From positions 88,648-118,885 of the forward strand of contig MU631537.1 in assembly GCA_026770615.1 (NCBI GenBank): a DNA stretch of 30,238 nt, written 5' to 3'. Under the pieces are notes generated by a model. That model was not told the DNA's origin and searched no databases. It was given only the letters and a program-made list of their open reading frames with translations. The stretch comes from Pavlovales sp. CCMP2436. Its lineage: Eukaryota; Haptophyta; Pavlovophyceae; Pavlovales. Made by a program: the position numbers and the translations under genes. This document shows positions 7,015-15,270 of this stretch, piece after piece; within the stretch, counting starts at the first letter, position 1; the number at the start of each line of letters is the position of its first letter.

Positions 7015-10000
7015 ATGATGGGTGGACTTGCCGAGCTGATCAAAATGTGCCCTGACAAGTCGAAAAAGAGAATCCTCGAAGTCGTCCAAAAGCACGCAAA
7101 CGAGAAGTCGCTGCCGGTCGACCAAGTGTTCGAACAACTCAAGCAAAAAGGTGTGTTCCCATACGAGTACAACTGGGTTGAAAACCTCGATGAAGAGATC
7201 GACCCCGCCCACTTCCAAACGACTCTCGGTAAGGTGTATAGTGTCACAACAAGCCTCGACAACGTGCAGACGGGTGACTCGACGATCGCCGCCAATCTTG
7301 CTGCGAAAAACCTGAACTGTAAAAATGAAACCGAAACGCGCATCAACGAAATGAAGGAGAAGCTGCATATCCGCACATACCGCGAGCTGCATGATTTGTA
7401 CCTTGCGGTGGACGTCGCGGGTCTCGTCGACATCATGGAGGACTTGCGTGCGACAACTTACAAAGCGTTCAAGGTGGATCTGGTGCACACGTTCGGTCTC
7501 CCGACGCTCGCAAAGGCGGTAGCGTTCAAAATGATACGCGATACGAAAGAGCTCACCGGTGTTGGTGGTATAGAGCTACTGCAGACGTCGGATTTGTATA
7601 ATTTTTTTGATGAGTCAAAGGTGGGAGGGATTGCGATGAGCAAGCAGCAACATGCCGTCGCAGTGAACAGACCTGGTTTTGAGGGTTACGATGAGAGCAA
7701 ACCGACGGTTGCTCTGGAAAAGCAGGATGCAGTTGGGCTTTATGCGACAACGCAGCATCTCAAACTGCCATACGGTGATTACCATGACTACACACAAGCC
7801 GAGATTGATACGTTCGATGCAGGACACGAAAAGTGGGGAAGTCTGCCTAACACACCTGAGGACATCGATAAGCCAGATCGCTGGCAGACCGATATCGGGT
7901 GTCAAATTGAGGCGGATTGGACGATTCCACACCACTTGCACGATAAATTTAACGAGCTCCCTCCGATGCCTACACATGCAATTGTCCCAAGGGAATGGTT
8001 GTCAGATGAGCAGCAAGAAGCGCTACGTGGAACCTGCCCAACAAAAAAGCTGACGCCGACCCTTTGCGATAAGTTTAACTACAGGTGCAATGTGTCCCTC
8101 GCCAAGTTGTGGCTCAGTCTTGGGTGCAAGATCACAAAAATCCACAGGGTTGTGAGTTTCAAACAAGCGGCTTACCTGCGACCGTTTATCGAAAAGACGT
8201 TGGCTCTGCGTCGTGCATCAGAGAGCGATTGGGAAAACAATTTCTGGAAACTGTTTGGAAACGCATTCTATGGAAAACTCATTGAGCGAATTTTTAGGAG
8301 AAGCAGCCTGTGCTTTACAACACGTGCAAAGATTTTCAAATATCGTGTCGAATCCGGTAGGTGCCAGCTCGTACTCCCAATCACCGAGGACTTTGCATGC
8401 CTATTCATGCAGCAGCAAAACATACTCGCAGACAAGGCGATTCCGGCGGGGTGTGCGATCCTCGACTATTCAAAAATGATCATGTACTCTTTCTGGTATA
8501 AGGTCCTTCAACCCGCATTTGGTCACAAAATTATGAAAATAACCGCGATGGACACGGACTGCTTCAGCTATTCGGTGAGTTGCAAGACGGCATGCGAGTA
8601 CGAAAGTAAAAAGCGGGAGATTGCGCCTGTGTGGTTTGATCGCTCGGGATTCAAAAAGGACGACCCGCGAATGTGCATGAACAACAAGAAGCGTGCAGGG
8701 TGTTTCGCAGAGGAGAACGGAAGCATCGAGATTGTAGAGCCCAGGGCTATCAGTGCAAAGTGCTATACCTACAGGCTCGCAAACGGTTACAGCGACAGTC
8801 GATTGAAAGGCGTCCCCAAGTATATATCTCGTCAGCTCAACATGAGTCATTTCGAGGCTGTCGCAAATGGTGCGAGGATAAGTGCAGAGTTCAATATGCT
8901 CAAATCAAAGAAGCACTCGGTGCAGCTGGTGACAATGAACAAGCGAGCGCTAAAATGGGATGATGACAAGTCGTTTGCGCACAACAGCGGACGGTATCTT
9001 TCACACGGACATTACCTCTCACCAAGCTTCAAGCAAGTTCAAAGGTCGATTCGTCCGCCACCAACACGCGTGTACGCACAAAATGCGGTAACCATCTCGG
9101 TCTCTGGTGGGGAGACACAGTTTTATAGGGAGGTTGTCGGCGGAAAAGAAGATGGTGCATGGTTGCCAACAAATTCACGGTTCTTGGGTGAATACGATGA
9201 GAAATACTGGGAGAAAATTGAAGGTGCACCCGAAGAACTTTTCAAGATCTTCAAAGAGCGTGGAAATATCCGTTCGGTGTTAATCGACAACCTTTACATT
9301 CCAAAATTCCATGTTTCAGATTCGAAGCATTTCAAGTTCATGGAGCTCATTTGTGATGATGAGGTCGAGGACGAGTATTACGAGGATGGGGAGGAGGATG
9401 ACAGCCGCGAAATGATTGATACATCGTGGATCAATTCCCAATCGCCCGACGACGAAGTGGCGCTGATTAAACAATTCACTGCCCGACTGAGAACATACTG
9501 GAGAAAGCGACTCCAAGACGGAACAGAGTATGGACGGGCCTACGCCTCTGCTCCGGGTGGTAGATGGGTAAGATGCGATGACGGCGAGAAAAAATGGCGC
9601 AGCGCGTCGCTGCAGGGCTGTCTGAAAACACTCCGATCAAAATTGGCCAGTAAATATTATGCCGACGTTGATATGGCCGGGGCCGCACCGTGTCTGATAC
9701 TGTCCATTGCTAGATCATATGGTCTGGAGGACCGAGTACCGACTCTCAAGAGACTCGTGCAGGACGTCAAGGGTGTGAGGAAATTGGTGTGTAATTCAAC
9801 GGATAAGGAGGCGGACGAGGTCAAGCTCTTAATTAACAAAGCTATACACGGGGGTTACAACAAAGATGCCTTTTTAACAGCTCTTCGTATGGAATCACTT
9901 ACAATCGCAAATGCACTCTGGGAGGACCCCGCCATGGTCGAGTTGCGCAAGGAGTGTACAAAGGGTGGAAACAAAGGAAGAATTCAAATGCTGTCGAGGG

Positions 10001-10200
10001 CGTGGCAGACCGAAGAGAATCGCGGATTGATGATGGCTTTAAAGTGCATTGATGGCGATAAGAGAGCTGTGTTGAATTTTGATGGCTTGCTTGTCCCACT
10101 CGACCGTATCAAAGGTGGATTCGAGGAGTTGACGAAAAAATTCGAAGAAGCCACCCGCGAGCTTTGCCCAGAGCTGAAATGGGTTGTCAAACCACTATAG
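7015..10200 (+). CDS. Protein-primed family B DNA polymerase fused to a TV-Pol-like domain
   Basis: The frame is open from 6388; residue numbers below count from there. Recognisable polymerase starts near residue 200 (FSVRDSLDIM), then KGVFPYEY at 254-261, Exo III-like Y338-LAV-D342, motif A D447-AVGLY452, motif B K621-LFG-N625-AF-Y628-G-K630, and motif C D722-T-D724 (DTDC, usually DTDS). These are features of the Polinton-type protein-primed polymerase that copies linear viral DNA. After an acidic linker (about 989-1005), a second catalytic-looking set follows: DVDMAGAAP (D1093/D1095), K1151-AIHGGY and NFDGLLVP (D1232). That set fits TV-Pol. I give the first ATG inside the polymerase region (7015) as the start, but similarity begins a little earlier. 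Exo I and Exo II are absent, so the gene is 5'-truncated or has an upstream exon. Confidence 0.85.
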   Translation: MMGGLAELIKMCPDKSKKRILEVVQKHANEKSLPVDQVFEQLKQKGVFPYEYNWVENLDEEIDPAHFQTTLGKVYSVTTSLDNVQTGDSTIAANLAAKNLNCKNETETRINEMKEKLHIRTYRELHDLYLAVDVAGLVDIMEDLRATTYKAFKVDLVHTFGLPTLAKAVAFKMIRDTKELTGVGGIELLQTSDLYNFFDESKVGGIAMSKQQHAVAVNRPGFEGYDESKPTVALEKQDAVGLYATTQHLKLPYGDYHDYTQAEIDTFDAGHEKWGSLPNTPEDIDKPDRWQTDIGCQIEADWTIPHHLHDKFNELPPMPTHAIVPREWLSDEQQEALRGTCPTKKLTPTLCDKFNYRCNVSLAKLWLSLGCKITKIHRVVSFKQAAYLRPFIEKTLALRRASESDWENNFWKLFGNAFYGKLIERIFRRSSLCFTTRAKIFKYRVESGRCQLVLPITEDFACLFMQQQNILADKAIPAGCAILDYSKMIMYSFWYKVLQPAFGHKIMKITAMDTDCFSYSVSCKTACEYESKKREIAPVWFDRSGFKKDDPRMCMNNKKRAGCFAEENGSIEIVEPRAISAKCYTYRLANGYSDSRLKGVPKYISRQLNMSHFEAVANGARISAEFNMLKSKKHSVQLVTMNKRALKWDDDKSFAHNSGRYLSHGHYLSPSFKQVQRSIRPPPTRVYAQNAVTISVSGGETQFYREVVGGKEDGAWLPTNSRFLGEYDEKYWEKIEGAPEELFKIFKERGNIRSVLIDNLYIPKFHVSDSKHFKFMELICDDEVEDEYYEDGEEDDSREMIDTSWINSQSPDDEVALIKQFTARLRTYWRKRLQDGTEYGRAYASAPGGRWVRCDDGEKKWRSASLQGCLKTLRSKLASKYYADVDMAGAAPCLILSIARSYGLEDRVPTLKRLVQDVKGVRKLVCNSTDKEADEVKLLINKAIHGGYNKDAFLTALRMESLTIANALWEDPAMVELRKECTKGGNKGRIQMLSRAWQTEENRGLMMALKCIDGDKRAVLNFDGLLVPLDRIKGGFEELTKKFEEATRELCPELKWVVKPL

Positions 10201-10243
10201 ACGTACTATAGATGCAAACTTCCAACGCGTTTTTTATACAAAT

Positions 10244-10252
10244 AAAAATCTC
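10244..10252 (+). promoter_or_regulatory. AAAAATCTC motif before the 131-aa gene
   Basis: AAAAATCTC 21 bp before the ATG at 10274, within AATAAAAATCTCTCG. The context resembles AATAAAAATCTCACG before major capsid gene 1. It is part of the five-copy set. Confidence 0.5.
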
Positions 10253-10273
10253 TCGTGATGCTGTAGCAAAAAA

Positions 10274-10669
10274 ATGCTTGAGTTTTCACTGTTCCATAAT
10301 AAGCATGCTGCAAACCCACACCTTGCTCGTTTGAATGAGAACGCAGACATCCTTCTTGATTATCGTGACAGAGGCGGGTACAACATTGGTACGATACGAA
10401 TGCTAAACCAGCACACAGCAACGGGTTCCCTGTTGTTTCCAAGCACAAACAACGACGTAGGTCTTCATTACCGAGCGACAGAGCACAAAATGATGGTTAT
10501 TGATACCGAACTCGACATTTTTGTTGAATATTGTGATACTCCCCGCCTCGTGAAGCTTTTCATTCCTCTTAAAAAAATAGAATACGCTGACAAAAAGCTA
10601 CGTAAGACACAAAACACGTCGATGAGCTCTCGGCCAACTAGACACTATTGTAAGCCCAATGATGAGTAG
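10274..10669 (+). CDS. Unknown small protein (131 aa)
   Basis: 131 aa, 73 bp after the polymerase gene, on the same strand and with the AAAAATCTC motif upstream. Alternating hydrophobic strands in the middle (GTIRML, MMVIDTELDIFVEY, KLFIPLKKIEY) suggest a compact beta-rich fold; the tail is basic. No family is recognised. It resembles the 117-aa protein at 10853-11206 in having a G-T-I segment in the middle and L-[IF]-[IF]-P-L near the end, so the two may be diverged copies. Its stop overlaps the start of the acidic ORF at 10659. Confidence 0.6.
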   Translation: MLEFSLFHNKHAANPHLARLNENADILLDYRDRGGYNIGTIRMLNQHTATGSLLFPSTNNDVGLHYRATEHKMMVIDTELDIFVEYCDTPRLVKLFIPLKKIEYADKKLRKTQNTSMSSRPTRHYCKPNDE

Positions 10670-10829
10670 ATTTACAATCGCATCCGTATTATCCACGTCC
10701 ATAGCAAACATAGAAGCATACGACCCCGAAATTATGTACGGAGATGAACCTGCATCTGAAATATTATCCGATTACTCTGGTGAAGATTCGGACACAGACT
10801 CCTCGAGTGAAGACTCCATCGAAGACTAG
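10659..10829 (+). CDS. Small acidic protein (56 aa)
   Basis: ATG ATG at 10659 overlaps the end of the 131-aa gene by 11 bp; 56 codons end at TAG 10827-10829. The C-terminal half is almost all Asp, Glu and Ser (DSDTDSSSEDSIED). The overlap and shared strand suggest that it is expressed with its neighbour. An acidic tail of this kind could bind basic proteins or be phosphorylated, but that is inference. No family is recognised. Confidence 0.4.
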   Translation: MMSRFTIASVLSTSIANIEAYDPEIMYGDEPASEILSDYSGEDSDTDSSSEDSIED

Positions 10830-10852
10830 AAAAGCAAATAAAATGTTGCACA

Positions 10853-11206
10853 ATGCTAATAAGCACAATGCAAAAAATTTATGCAAAAACAAATTACCCA
10901 CAAATACTCGAGAGTAGGCTTAATGAAATTACAAGGCTAATCAACCAAATGAAGTTAACCGAAGGAGACATGCTTCTAATAAATGTGAAGAGTATGAGCA
11001 ACGGAACCATTTCCGGTGGGTTCTCGCACGATCGAAATCTGTTTTTCACAGTAAATTTCAACTTTATCAGTGTGTGGAGACGCGGATTCTTATGCAAAGA
11101 GGTGCAGTACAAGCTTCTTTTAAAGCGGCATACTGATTTGATATTCCCACTTGAAGAGTGTAAAGTTACAGATGACGAGAATGACCGGTGCTGCGCTCTT
11201 TTTTGA
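10853..11206 (+). CDS. Unknown small protein (117 aa)
   Basis: 117 aa, 24 bp after the acidic ORF. The N-terminal part is helical (ILESRLNEITRLINQMK); the middle is strand-rich (GTISGGF, LFFTVNFNFISVW); the tail is acidic and then Cys-Cys. The middle and the DLIFPLEE segment parallel GTIRML and LFIPLKK in the 131-aa protein, so a diverged duplication is possible. An ATG six codons in (MQKIY) is an alternative start. Function unknown. Confidence 0.55.
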   Translation: MLISTMQKIYAKTNYPQILESRLNEITRLINQMKLTEGDMLLINVKSMSNGTISGGFSHDRNLFFTVNFNFISVWRRGFLCKEVQYKLLLKRHTDLIFPLEECKVTDDENDRCCALF

Positions 11207-11230
11207 TTATTTTTCCAAGCCCACACCACA

Positions 11231-11473
11231 ATGCTCAAGTGCACAACGTACAAGTGTGAGAAGCGCGATATCAAGCATACTCGAAAGCCCTCAGAAATGA
11301 TCGCACCCTCGATGTTTGCACCCTCGATGTTTGCACCAACGATCACCAGCAGCCTACCAAGTTGCATCGACTTTGACTCGAGTGGAACCGATTTTATTTC
11401 TTTTCGATCAGATATGCCTATAATCATGTGCGTACAAACCCCGGATGATCATACCGAGTGGGGCTCGGATTGA
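11231..11473 (+). CDS. Unknown small protein (80 aa) with an internal tandem repeat
   Basis: 80 aa with a basic, Cys-containing start (KCTTYKCEKRD), then APSMFAPSMFAP encoded by two identical 15-bp units near 11303-11332, then an acidic, aromatic end. It is the last rightward ORF; its final 66 bp overlap the end of the leftward hydrolase gene. Two reading frames in the same DNA lower confidence in this ORF. No family is recognised. Confidence 0.4.
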   Translation: MLKCTTYKCEKRDIKHTRKPSEMIAPSMFAPSMFAPTITSSLPSCIDFDSSGTDFISFRSDMPIIMCVQTPDDHTEWGSD

Positions 11474-12025
11474 CCCCGGTAGGAGGTGAGGTGCGGCCGC
11501 CGGCTTTCCAGTGGGAGTCACCTCCTCCCGAAGACCACCGTGCGACAGTGCCGATACTGCATCACCCCTTGCGCGGATATCGAGCTCGTTTGGGTTCGTC
11601 TGCGCGCCCAAGTCACGAACGCCTACTGCCTTGTCGACGGTGAGTATGAGCCCGCGCGCACCCGAATGTTCGGCAAGGTGTCCTCCGAGTGAGTGACCGA
11701 TTGCGTGAGCCGGACCGTATTTTGCTTGCACCTTCTCCATGAGCGCCTTGGACCTTTGATGTCTCGGACCGAATATGCCCACACCGAGTTGCAAATTCTT
11801 GGCCCAATCCGACGCACTCACGCTTCCACGGAAGCAAACAACTGCACCTGTGGCGGCTGAAAAAAACACCTTGGCCTCGTTCGTACTTAGCTTCAAGTCC
11901 ATCGAGTAACCGAGCTTTCCTATCTCCACGCCTGCCGCGTAGAGTGGTGCATACGAGGCTCGTAGGAATGCTGGCAAGTCTCGTCTTAGGATTTTACCAA
12001 CAGCACCAAAGTCTTCCGGAGCCAT
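11408..12025 (-). CDS. Lipase-like alpha/beta hydrolase (205 aa)
   Basis: 205 aa from the ATG at 12025. The nucleophile elbow is GHSLGGHLAEH with Ser112. Before it lies a strand plus oxyanion-type segment VVCFRGSVSASDWAKN (about residues 62-77), as in class 3 lipases. Asp155 and a His near the C-terminus (H200 or H204) could complete the triad. No signal peptide. Smaller than most cellular lipases. It is in a leftward set with the 136-aa protein, whose TGA overlaps its ATG as TGATG. In a virus, such an enzyme could act on membranes during entry or release, or could be taken up from the host; this is inference. The fold call is good, the substrate unknown. Confidence 0.7.
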   Translation of the reverse strand: MAPEDFGAVGKILRRDLPAFLRASYAPLYAAGVEIGKLGYSMDLKLSTNEAKVFFSAATGAVVCFRGSVSASDWAKNLQLGVGIFGPRHQRSKALMEKVQAKYGPAHAIGHSLGGHLAEHSGARGLILTVDKAVGVRDLGAQTNPNELDIRARGDAVSALSHGGLREEVTPTGKPAAAPHLLPGSIRAPLGMIIRGLYAHDYRHI

Positions 12026-12435
12026 CAAATGTTTCTCCCTGTGTAAGGCACCATATATAATTCTTTAGGAGTGTGTGCATTTCGGAAGCGGCGTGTTGGA
12101 CCACCATCGACCCCACTCACCTCAGCACAACCCCCACGACCGTTCGTGACCTGTACTTTGCCAACTTGCCTCACGTTTTGTCGCCACAGACTCCGTGTGA
12201 GCACATTTGGTACGAGAGGAAAAATCGAGGTTTGGTCGAGTGTTACATGCGAACCTCCTTGCTTCATTATCTTACCCGTACCCCTCTCGAAAACGTACCA
12301 GATGCCATCGACGGCTGTGCGAAGGTCCGTCAACAGCTTGGCAACCGCGTTGTAAACGCCATCCGACGCTCCTAGCCATCTACGCCATTCCTTGTCATGC
12401 AAAGGTGCTTCCCATCCGTTTTCCTTGTTCGCCAT
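12025..12435 (-). CDS. Unknown protein coupled to the hydrolase gene (136 aa)
   Basis: 136 aa from the ATG at 12435 (MANKENGWEAPL); the frame is open a little further upstream. It has a Trp-rich start (EWRRWLG), a helix, then strand-like segments (GIWYVFERGTGKIMKQGGS), a basic stretch, and an end with Y-M-V-P-Y. Its TGA shares the A of the hydrolase ATG (TGATG at 12027-12023), which suggests linked translation. No family is recognised. The gene pair may be a two-part unit, or the protein may be an unrelated virion component. Confidence 0.55.
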   Translation of the reverse strand: MANKENGWEAPLHDKEWRRWLGASDGVYNAVAKLLTDLRTAVDGIWYVFERGTGKIMKQGGSHVTLDQTSIFPLVPNVLTRSLWRQNVRQVGKVQVTNGRGGCAEVSGVDGGPTRRFRNAHTPKELYMVPYTGRNI

Positions 12436-12474
12436 ACTGAGTACGCGTGTCTCGCGACTCCGCACGAGTGTTGG

Positions 12475-12711
12475 TCAAACGACAAGGTACCCAACCAGAT
12501 CGAACGATTTACCGGGTGCTGAATAGGGCATATAGTGAGAATAACCATGCATCGCTCGATTGTAGATATTTGTAGTCAGACCAAATTTGAGAAACGGGAC
12601 CTTACTCCAGCCCGGCCAGATCACGTAAATCCCACTTACGCGTTTACCCTTTATGTTTGCGTTTGAGAGTGCTCTTCCTACTTGGGTGTGGCGTTCAACT
12701 GTGTCTATCAT
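12475..12711 (-). CDS. GIY-YIG-like nuclease domain protein (78 aa)
   Basis: 78 aa from the ATG at 12711. GIYVIW at residues 27-32 and LKFG at 41-44 match the two signature strands of the GIY-YIG fold, and R52 in NIYNRAMHGYSHY fits the conserved Arg helix. The protein ends before the region where the catalytic Glu of full nucleases lies, so it may be a minimal or inactive form. GIY-YIG proteins are common in Polinton-like viruses and may serve in DNA processing or mobility. It lies between the hydrolase set and major capsid gene 2, on the same strand. Confidence 0.6.
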   Translation of the reverse strand: MIDTVERHTQVGRALSNANIKGKRVSGIYVIWPGWSKVPFLKFGLTTNIYNRAMHGYSHYMPYSAPGKSFDLVGYLVV

Positions 12712-12788
12712 CAATCTCGCTTGAGTGCGATGATAATTACAGTTATTTTGTTGTTGTTGTTGTTGTATTTATGAGTGTCCACTCCTCC

Positions 12789-14066
12789 TCAGGCGTCGAA
12801 CGTGATCGCGCCGTTGGCGAAAACGAGTGACTTCTCCATCTGCACGAAAGCATCGAGACGGATCGCACTTGTCTGCGTACCCAGATTGATCTCGAGAATG
12901 ACAGTGCTGTCTATGAGGAGACCGTCGCCCATAGCCTCAGTCATCGGGAAGCACTGCAGAGAAACGCCGATAACGAAAGCCGTTGCGAGATAGTCGGCGC
13001 CAGATACGCACGTGCGCGCGGTTGACTCCGAGAGCTGCATCCCCAACGCCCTCATGAGCTCCATGGGAGACTCCGCACCAGCGGTGACGTACGAGGATGG
13101 AATAATGGTCGACCCAATTCTGAACCTATACGAGACATTGCCGACGACATCTCCGCCAGTGAAGCGATCCAAATTGAACACACCCAGAGCGCCCAAGTTT
13201 GCCGTTTTGCGAATAGCTACGAAGATCGCGGTTGCTGACTTTGCGCGCACAGCGATAGGCATGCTCACGTAATTGCTTCCGGCGGCCACCGAGGTCGACG
13301 TCTGTACGAAATCGACACATGGGATAGAAATGATACCACCGAGGTCCAAAACCATCTTACGCTCGACGTTTGGGTCGATGCGGATGTACGAGACCCACAT
13401 CTTGAAATTGTCGATCGCACACGTCCCAACAGGGGTGGCCGACCATTTCCCATAATTCAGCACGTCTGCGAGTTTAATGACAATCCGGACATTCTCCTTG
13501 GCTTGCGAGATTGGCCAGGCACGCATCGACATCGAGCCAAGGATCGAAACGAGCGGCACGCACACCGTCAAAAACCCGTCTGGTGCAATCGTGGCCCCGA
13601 GTCTTGCATAGTATGCATCGGTGAAATTAGCAGCGGTCGCGATAGCCGCTGGGACATAGTCTGCCACCCCGCGCATCGTACCACTCGTTTTATAATCATC
13701 CGCGCCGCAGCTGAAGTCGGTAAGAATTTGCTGGAGTAAACTATATTCTGAGATTGAGCTCAACTGGCGTGACCCGTGAAACACATCGATTTGCGAGAGA
13801 ACGCATGCAGCCGATTTATCAAGCTGGACGCTCTGTGCTGTACCGTTATATATGCGAAAGCTGAGGGTTGTCTGACTGGGGTCGATCATTTGTCCAGGCG
13901 TTCCGCACGCCAATTCCAGGGTGATTTGTGAACTTGGTGCGAATGTAGCGCCGTTGGTAGGCATGATGTACGCCCGAATGCATTCACTCTTTACAGCCGG
14001 TGGGCGTGGCGAAAAATCATAAAAATACGGAATCGCGGGAGCGTACTGATTGTCGGAGTCGTTCAT
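12789..14066 (-). CDS. Major capsid protein, double-jelly-roll type (module 2)
   Basis: 425 aa from the ATG at 14066. It shares with the module 1 protein the aromatic start (YFYDF), IDPSQTTLSFRIYNG, VFHGSRQLSSISEY, TSGTMRGVADYVPAA, YYARLGATIA, and the C-terminal L-D-A-F-V-Q-M-E-K. It stops with TGA just after the segment where the module 1 protein runs on. Beta-rich, no coiled coil. It is the last of the leftward set penton, amphipathic protein, major capsid, the mirror of module 1. Clearly paralogous or orthologous to the other copy but diverged over most of its length. Both copies are intact, so either or both could build capsids. Confidence 0.88.
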   Translation of the reverse strand: MNDSDNQYAPAIPYFYDFSPRPPAVKSECIRAYIMPTNGATFAPSSQITLELACGTPGQMIDPSQTTLSFRIYNGTAQSVQLDKSAACVLSQIDVFHGSRQLSSISEYSLLQQILTDFSCGADDYKTSGTMRGVADYVPAAIATAANFTDAYYARLGATIAPDGFLTVCVPLVSILGSMSMRAWPISQAKENVRIVIKLADVLNYGKWSATPVGTCAIDNFKMWVSYIRIDPNVERKMVLDLGGIISIPCVDFVQTSTSVAAGSNYVSMPIAVRAKSATAIFVAIRKTANLGALGVFNLDRFTGGDVVGNVSYRFRIGSTIIPSSYVTAGAESPMELMRALGMQLSESTARTCVSGADYLATAFVIGVSLQCFPMTEAMGDGLLIDSTVILEINLGTQTSAIRLDAFVQMEKSLVFANGAITFDA

Positions 14067-14104
14067 CGTAGATGTATCTGTACGTCAGATTTCAATTCAG
14101 CGTG

Positions 14105-14419
14105 CTATATTTTCTCAAATTTGTTGGTTAGAAGTTTACCCACTCCTCCAGTTGCACTCGCGACGGATCCAACGAGTCCAACCGTATTAACCATCGATTT
14201 TCCTACCCCTACAAGGCCTTGAACGATTGGTATGTTCTTCAACACCGGGATGGCTTCGGCGAGTTTTAGTGCCTGATGACCGATGTCGGCTACTTGCTGG
14301 GCTGCCTTCCCTGCACTTGCAAGAAACGTGCTCGTGAAGCGACCGATACTGCCTATTCCTGCTCCGGCGGTGCGCCCGATGTGCTTTGCTCCCTGAGACA
14401 GACGTCCGAGAATTCCCAT
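14105..14419 (-). CDS. Small amphipathic Gly/Ala-rich virion protein (module 2)
   Basis: 104 aa from the ATG at 14419 (MGILGRLSQGAK), chosen because it matches the start of the module 1 copy (MQFGRFLGR). Another ATG lies nine codons upstream at 14446. Gly, Ala, Ser and Ile in an amphipathic pattern; the middle LVGVGKSMVNTVGL matches LIGVGRDASNFVDM of module 1. It sits between the penton and capsid genes. Inferred to be a membrane-active or internal virion protein of the adenovirus VI/X kind; not proven. Confidence 0.65.
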   Translation of the reverse strand: MGILGRLSQGAKHIGRTAGAGIGSIGRFTSTFLASAGKAAQQVADIGHQALKLAEAIPVLKNIPIVQGLVGVGKSMVNTVGLVGSVASATGGVGKLLTNKFEKI

Positions 14420-14451
14420 TTTGATGGTGGTGACAGTCCCATACATTTTTT

Positions 14452-15228
14452 TTAGACAATGAACACTGATAATGCGCAACACCAGTCTAGTCCATTTGTG
14501 TCATATTGCTCCCCATTGTCCGTAACTAGCTGGAGACGAATTGACGATACGGACTTTTTTGTTGTTTCGAGTAGCATTGAAAACGGCGCAATGTATGTCT
14601 GTATAGACCCCCAAGCCACGTTGATAGGGATTGATGCGAAAGTGTTTAGTGAGCTTCCATTGCCCAGCGAATCGATGGTGTGAAGATCGAGTTGTGGAGC
14701 GATAAGGCGTATTGCGCGAGGTCCTCGTATATCGTAAAAATTTGGGAGATTTTGAGCTGTGGTTGATGTGGATACTGGAGTGACGCTGCCGGTCCCTAGA
14801 CGCTGATTCATCGTAGCCCCTAAAGGGATTAGGGTCGTTGTATTGGTCGAAGACGAATTTGTGCTTTTTAGTTTGAAATCACCCGTTGTGAACGACAGCG
14901 TGACCGTCTTGAGTGGGTACGCCGCTAACCATGCTGCATTGACAGCGGCGACGAGGGTGCTCATGCCCTGGAAGTAACCTACAGGCACCGTAAAAGTGCT
15001 TATACCTGGGTTAATGGTGTCGATAAATTTGAACGTATTATTGGTCGAGTTGATTGTATATTGGTAAATCGGTATTGCCGCTGAGGCAAGTTGGATTAGT
15101 ATCTTCTCATCTTGCCCGCAAATAAGCGGTATACCCAAATCCCAGTCGCAGCAGTCGCGTCGATATTCGCCTAGCGGGTAGTTGTCTGCCGACGCAGAAG
15201 ATAAGTATATGAATTGTTGGCTCGACAT
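14452..15228 (-). CDS. Minor capsid protein, penton-like single jelly roll (module 2)
   Basis: 258 aa from the ATG at 15228 (MSSQQFIYLSS). The frame is open further upstream, but that part overlaps the divergent gene and has no match in module 1. Strand-rich; landmarks ASAAIPIY, NNTFKF, VPVGYF, a P-x-F-Y-D-I-R-G segment and NGEQYDTNGLDW line up with the module 1 penton. Its stop is 32 bp before the ATG of the amphipathic protein. AAAAATCTC lies 15 bp upstream. Role: vertex capsomer, by analogy with Polinton-like viruses. Confidence 0.75.
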   Translation of the reverse strand: MSSQQFIYLSSASADNYPLGEYRRDCCDWDLGIPLICGQDEKILIQLASAAIPIYQYTINSTNNTFKFIDTINPGISTFTVPVGYFQGMSTLVAAVNAAWLAAYPLKTVTLSFTTGDFKLKSTNSSSTNTTTLIPLGATMNQRLGTGSVTPVSTSTTAQNLPNFYDIRGPRAIRLIAPQLDLHTIDSLGNGSSLNTFASIPINVAWGSIQTYIAPFSMLLETTKKSVSSIRLQLVTDNGEQYDTNGLDWCCALSVFIV

Positions 15229-15243
15229 TTGGTACTGGTCGTC

Positions 15244-15252
15244 GAGATTTTT
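15244..15252 (-). promoter_or_regulatory. AAAAATCTC motif in the penton 2 divergent promoter
   Basis: AAAAATCTC on the minus strand 15 bp before the penton ATG at 15228. Its reverse lies 18 bp before the plus-strand ATG at 15271, so the motif stands in a very short (42 bp) divergent promoter. Part of the five-copy set. Confidence 0.5.
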
Positions 15253-15270
15253 TTCTTGTGCACGATCATA

